NCBI RefSeq assembly: GCF_000189635.1
Contig: NW_002476563.1
Span: 372,001-436,000, forward strand
Direction: 5' to 3'
DNA: 64,000 nt
DNA from: Tetrahymena thermophila SB210
Lineage: Eukaryota; Ciliophora; Oligohymenophorea; Hymenostomatida; Tetrahymenidae
Of the stretch, positions 61,257 through 64,000 are shown one piece after another (position 1 is the first letter of the stretch; each line of letters starts with the position of its first letter). Position numbers and translations under genes: made by a program. A model generated the notes under the pieces. That model made no database searches and was not told the DNA's origin. It saw only the letters and a program-made list of their open reading frames with translations.

Positions 61257-64000
61257 ATGAAAAAAATAGCAAAACAAATTCTAATAATCTCTTTTGCATT
61301 ACTTTAGATAAAGACTTTCGTAGAATGTGCATTATCTTATGAGTAGTAAATAAATCTTATGAATAAATAAGTATATTCATCACTTCAAGTTGTTCAAGTT
61401 GATCTAAACACTATCTGTCAAACGAAATAACTAAAGTTTATAATAACTCTACAATAGCCATACTAGAATTACTTCTTTGCACTCAGCGATAACTGCGGTT
61501 TAGTACTTTCATAACTTTAGATATCAACAGGAGACTATAAGCTCATTTAAAGCTATCCTTCTATAAAGAATGTCTCAGCAATAGCTTACAATTATGCTCA
61601 GAATACACTATGGGTAGCTGATTACTCCTTTGCGATAACTATTTATGATGCTTCTAATCCCTAAAAGCTTTAAGCTTTGAATCAGATAAATTCATTTACT
61701 TTATCTACTTAGACCATCTAATTTAGTTATGATAACAAGCAGGTCTTCTTTCTTTAGGCATAAGGGAATATTCAAATTTATTTGATGTAGAACTTAGTTT
61801 TCATTTAAAAGTTTATCAACACTAATAATCCAGCTTCAATTCTCGTTTTGCCTCAGTAAAACCTTTTAATTTTAGGAGGATATAATTTATATTTCTACTA
61901 AATCTAGAATAGCAGTTATGATCCCACATAACCTTATTAGCTTGGTAATTCCTAATAAATTATTACAGGAGACAATACACCTAAAATGTACTTTGTTGAT
62001 AATAAATATCTATTTACTTGGTCCACATTTACAGGATTAAACCATTACGACATTTCTGGTTGCATTAAAACATAAAAATGTGATAATACATCAGTTATCA
62101 TGATAGCAACCCAAAAGTAGCTCATCTTGGGATTTTAAAATATCTATTTGACTAAGGACACAAATTACTTCATCGTTTTCTACAATTTTTATGGAATCTA
62201 CATTTATGATGTCAGTTAAAGATCAGGATTTGCCTAATACTATAGCATTTAGCTTACAGGATTAAATACTGCTATGGGAATAAGTTAAGACGAATCATTT
62301 ATTGTCTTAACCTTAGATAATTCATTGAATGTCTATAGGTAAATCCCTTCAAACCTAAATATTCAAGCTCCAAATATTCTCAATACACATTAAAATACCT
62401 TGTTTAACCAACATGTTTAATCTGTAAGAACATTTTGGCACTGCACCATAGATGATAATCTTAACATGGTTATTTCTAATGGAGCCAATGGAGCTTGGTT
62501 AATGAATATTAATCCTATCAATTACAGTATTAATATAGTCTAGCACTTAACTTACCCATTTTCAAATAATATCTTAGATGAACCTCGCTTTTTGTCAGGA
62601 CTTAAATATCTTGCTCTTTCTCCAGGCTACTTGATATATTTCTATTCGAGATCTGCAGATCTTTCACAAGTGACACAGCTTTCTATTTACACACCACCAA
62701 TGAATAATGCTCATATAGGATGCATAAGATAATCAAAAGATGGAAATACTTTGTTTGTTGCTGGAGGTTAAGTAGGCTTGATAGTAATAGACATTTCTGA
62801 CATAAATAACCCTAAACATATCACTGCTGTTTATTATACTTTCCCTTTAGCTCCAAACTGCTAAAGCAAAGGAATTTCGATATCAAATGATGAAAAATAT
62901 CTTTATATGACATATAGATATTTAGGTGTTGTAATCTATGACATTTCAGATTTCCACAATCCTAAATAAGTAAATGTTGTTTATACTTTGGGTGGAGAAG
63001 ATGTATTTCTTACTGATGACAATTTGAATATGGTAGTTGTTGAAACTATTTATGGGCTTTCTTTCTGGTCACTTGAACCAGATAGAACAAAACCAATAAA
63101 ACAAGCATCTCTAAGGACTTAGGGATAAGCAGTACACATGAGATTTCTTTAAAGCTGTAGCTTTATTTTAACAACTTCTTTATACAAGGGATAGTTGTTT
63201 TTGATTGACTACAGAGACAGAACTAACCCATAGCTTATTCAATCATACTAATATTAAGGAGTGGAGGTTACCTCAGGTGATGTGTGTGTCTCACCAGACG
63301 AATCCTTTTCGATGATGATATTCCCTTATGGAGTTGTTTATATACCTCTAAGAAATCCCGTCGTATTTCATACTGATATAATTTGGTTACAAGATATACC
63401 AAACTCTTCGATGAAGAAATAAATCTTAATGAATCCAGTTGATTCGATCTCAAAAGCTTAAAATTTATAAGTTGGTATGAATGTCATACTTAAACTAAGT
63501 CAGCTTTATTCAGTAAATACTGTAACCCTGGTAAACGCTTTTTACTATGAAAACCAAGTTATGAAGCCACTTCCTACTTGGATTTCTATCTCCTAGAATT
63601 CTTTGAGCGCAGAGGTTTCAGTTGATAAATCTGCCATAGATTCATCATTAATTCAATCTTAAGTAAGCAAATAAGGTAAAGGTGATGGCATATCCTCTTA
63701 AGTTGTTATACAAAATAAACTCGTTTTTTTCTAACTTTCAGAAAGAATTTCAGCTTCTGATTTTGTGCAGTCGTAAATAGGAATTTCAAGTTCACTCTCT
63801 ACTTAAATATTTAATGATTGCATCGCATATCAAATAATATTAGACTCTGGTTTTATAAACCCAAACTACTCAGATAATTAAATCCAGTCTTCTTTAACTT
63901 CTTAGGTTTATACACCACAAATCTTAGAGTAAATAAAGTTTATTCTTCGCCAAAAAATAACTAATTACCCTGTTCAATTCAATATTCAAAATTCTCTCTT
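61257..64000 (+). CDS. LVIVD-type beta-propeller protein, copy 2 (partial)
   Basis: The frame is open from ATG 61257 to the window edge, 914 codons plus two bases. It is collinear with copy 1 at 51636: codon 914 of each aligns, so there is no net insertion or deletion over this length. It keeps the signal-peptide-like start (KKIAKQILIISFALLQIKTF), the propeller repeats including LIVIDISDINNPKHI, and the start of the beta-sandwich region. Differences are mostly single-base and often synonymous, with clusters of replacements near the N-terminus and around the WLQDIPNSSMKKQ region. The membrane segment and cytoplasmic tail lie beyond the window. The conserved frame suggests a working gene, unlike its PUS7 neighbour. 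Confidence 0.85.

Larger units (their letters stand above)
57335..64000. repeat. Tandem duplication unit 2, cut by the window edge
   Basis: This is the head-to-tail second copy of 47774-57330. Its PUS7 has decayed while its propeller gene stays open. The unit continues past the right edge. Confidence 0.85.

Noticed and set aside
1-64000. Bacterial origin with many broken genes
   Set aside because: The apparent in-frame TAA/TAG stops occur throughout conserved eukaryotic proteins and are replaced by CAA/CAG at equivalent sites in paralogues; spliceosomal introns are present.
1-64000. CRISPR arrays, insertion sequences, telomeric GGGGTT repeats
   Set aside because: None were found on reading both strands.

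Overview
The window comes from a ciliate nuclear genome that reads TAA and TAG as glutamine, with TGA as the only stop. Every convincing long reading frame crosses many TAA/TAG codons and ends at TGA. Non-coding DNA is very AT-rich. Introns are roughly 50-250 nt, start with GT(A) and end with AG, which is much longer than Paramecium introns. This fits Tetrahymena or a close relative; the species is my inference. Because of the recoding, a standard-code ORF search breaks nearly every gene into fragments. The models below were rebuilt by hand with TGA as the only stop, and the exon lengths sum to whole codons in every complete model.

Layout. 1-732: 3' end of a Gln/Asn/Ser-rich protein gene (+). 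2153-2677: small PH-like protein (+). 2678-8895: 6.2 kb without a convincing gene, with one candidate structured RNA near 8275-8356. 8896-10587: Gln/Asn/Ser-rich protein with a C-terminal PP1-docking-like motif (+). 11906-13721 and 16250-18061 (-): tandem paralogues of a sugar-porter-type MFS transporter, both 522 aa, one with an extra intron. 22403-24130 (-): MAN1/Src1 C-terminal domain inner-nuclear-membrane protein. 25339-25701 (+): SCP2-like lipid-binding protein. 26229-28152 (-): IQ plus MORN-repeat protein. 29261-31561 (-): VPS9-domain Rab GEF. 31666-32184 (-): small, possibly myristoylated protein. 32913-34248 (-): MPDU1/PQ-loop protein in six exons. 35642-39203 (+): leucine-rich-repeat protein in 16 exons, in which each 30-residue repeat is one exon. 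40061-43118 (-): ACAD10/11-type fusion of an aminoglycoside-phosphotransferase-like domain and an acyl-CoA dehydrogenase. 43927-47196 (-): condensin CAP-H/Barren kleisin.

From about 47.77 kb to the right edge lies a tandem duplication with a unit of about 9.55 kb. Copy 1 has an intact TruD/PUS7 pseudouridine synthase (48037-49999) and a 1708-aa secreted or membrane beta-propeller (LVIVD-type) protein (51636-56762). Copy 2 has a broken PUS7 pseudogene (57586-59482) and an open, frame-conserved second propeller gene that runs off the window (61257-64000). Between the units sits a compact pair of strong hairpins, each followed by a T-run.

The genes are mostly unrelated eukaryotic housekeeping genes (chromosome condensation, nuclear envelope, glycosylation, fatty-acid oxidation, tRNA/RNA modification, vesicle traffic) and do not form a single pathway. 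The most notable features are the modular LRR exons, the asymmetric fate of the two genes in the 9.55-kb duplication, and the junction hairpins.
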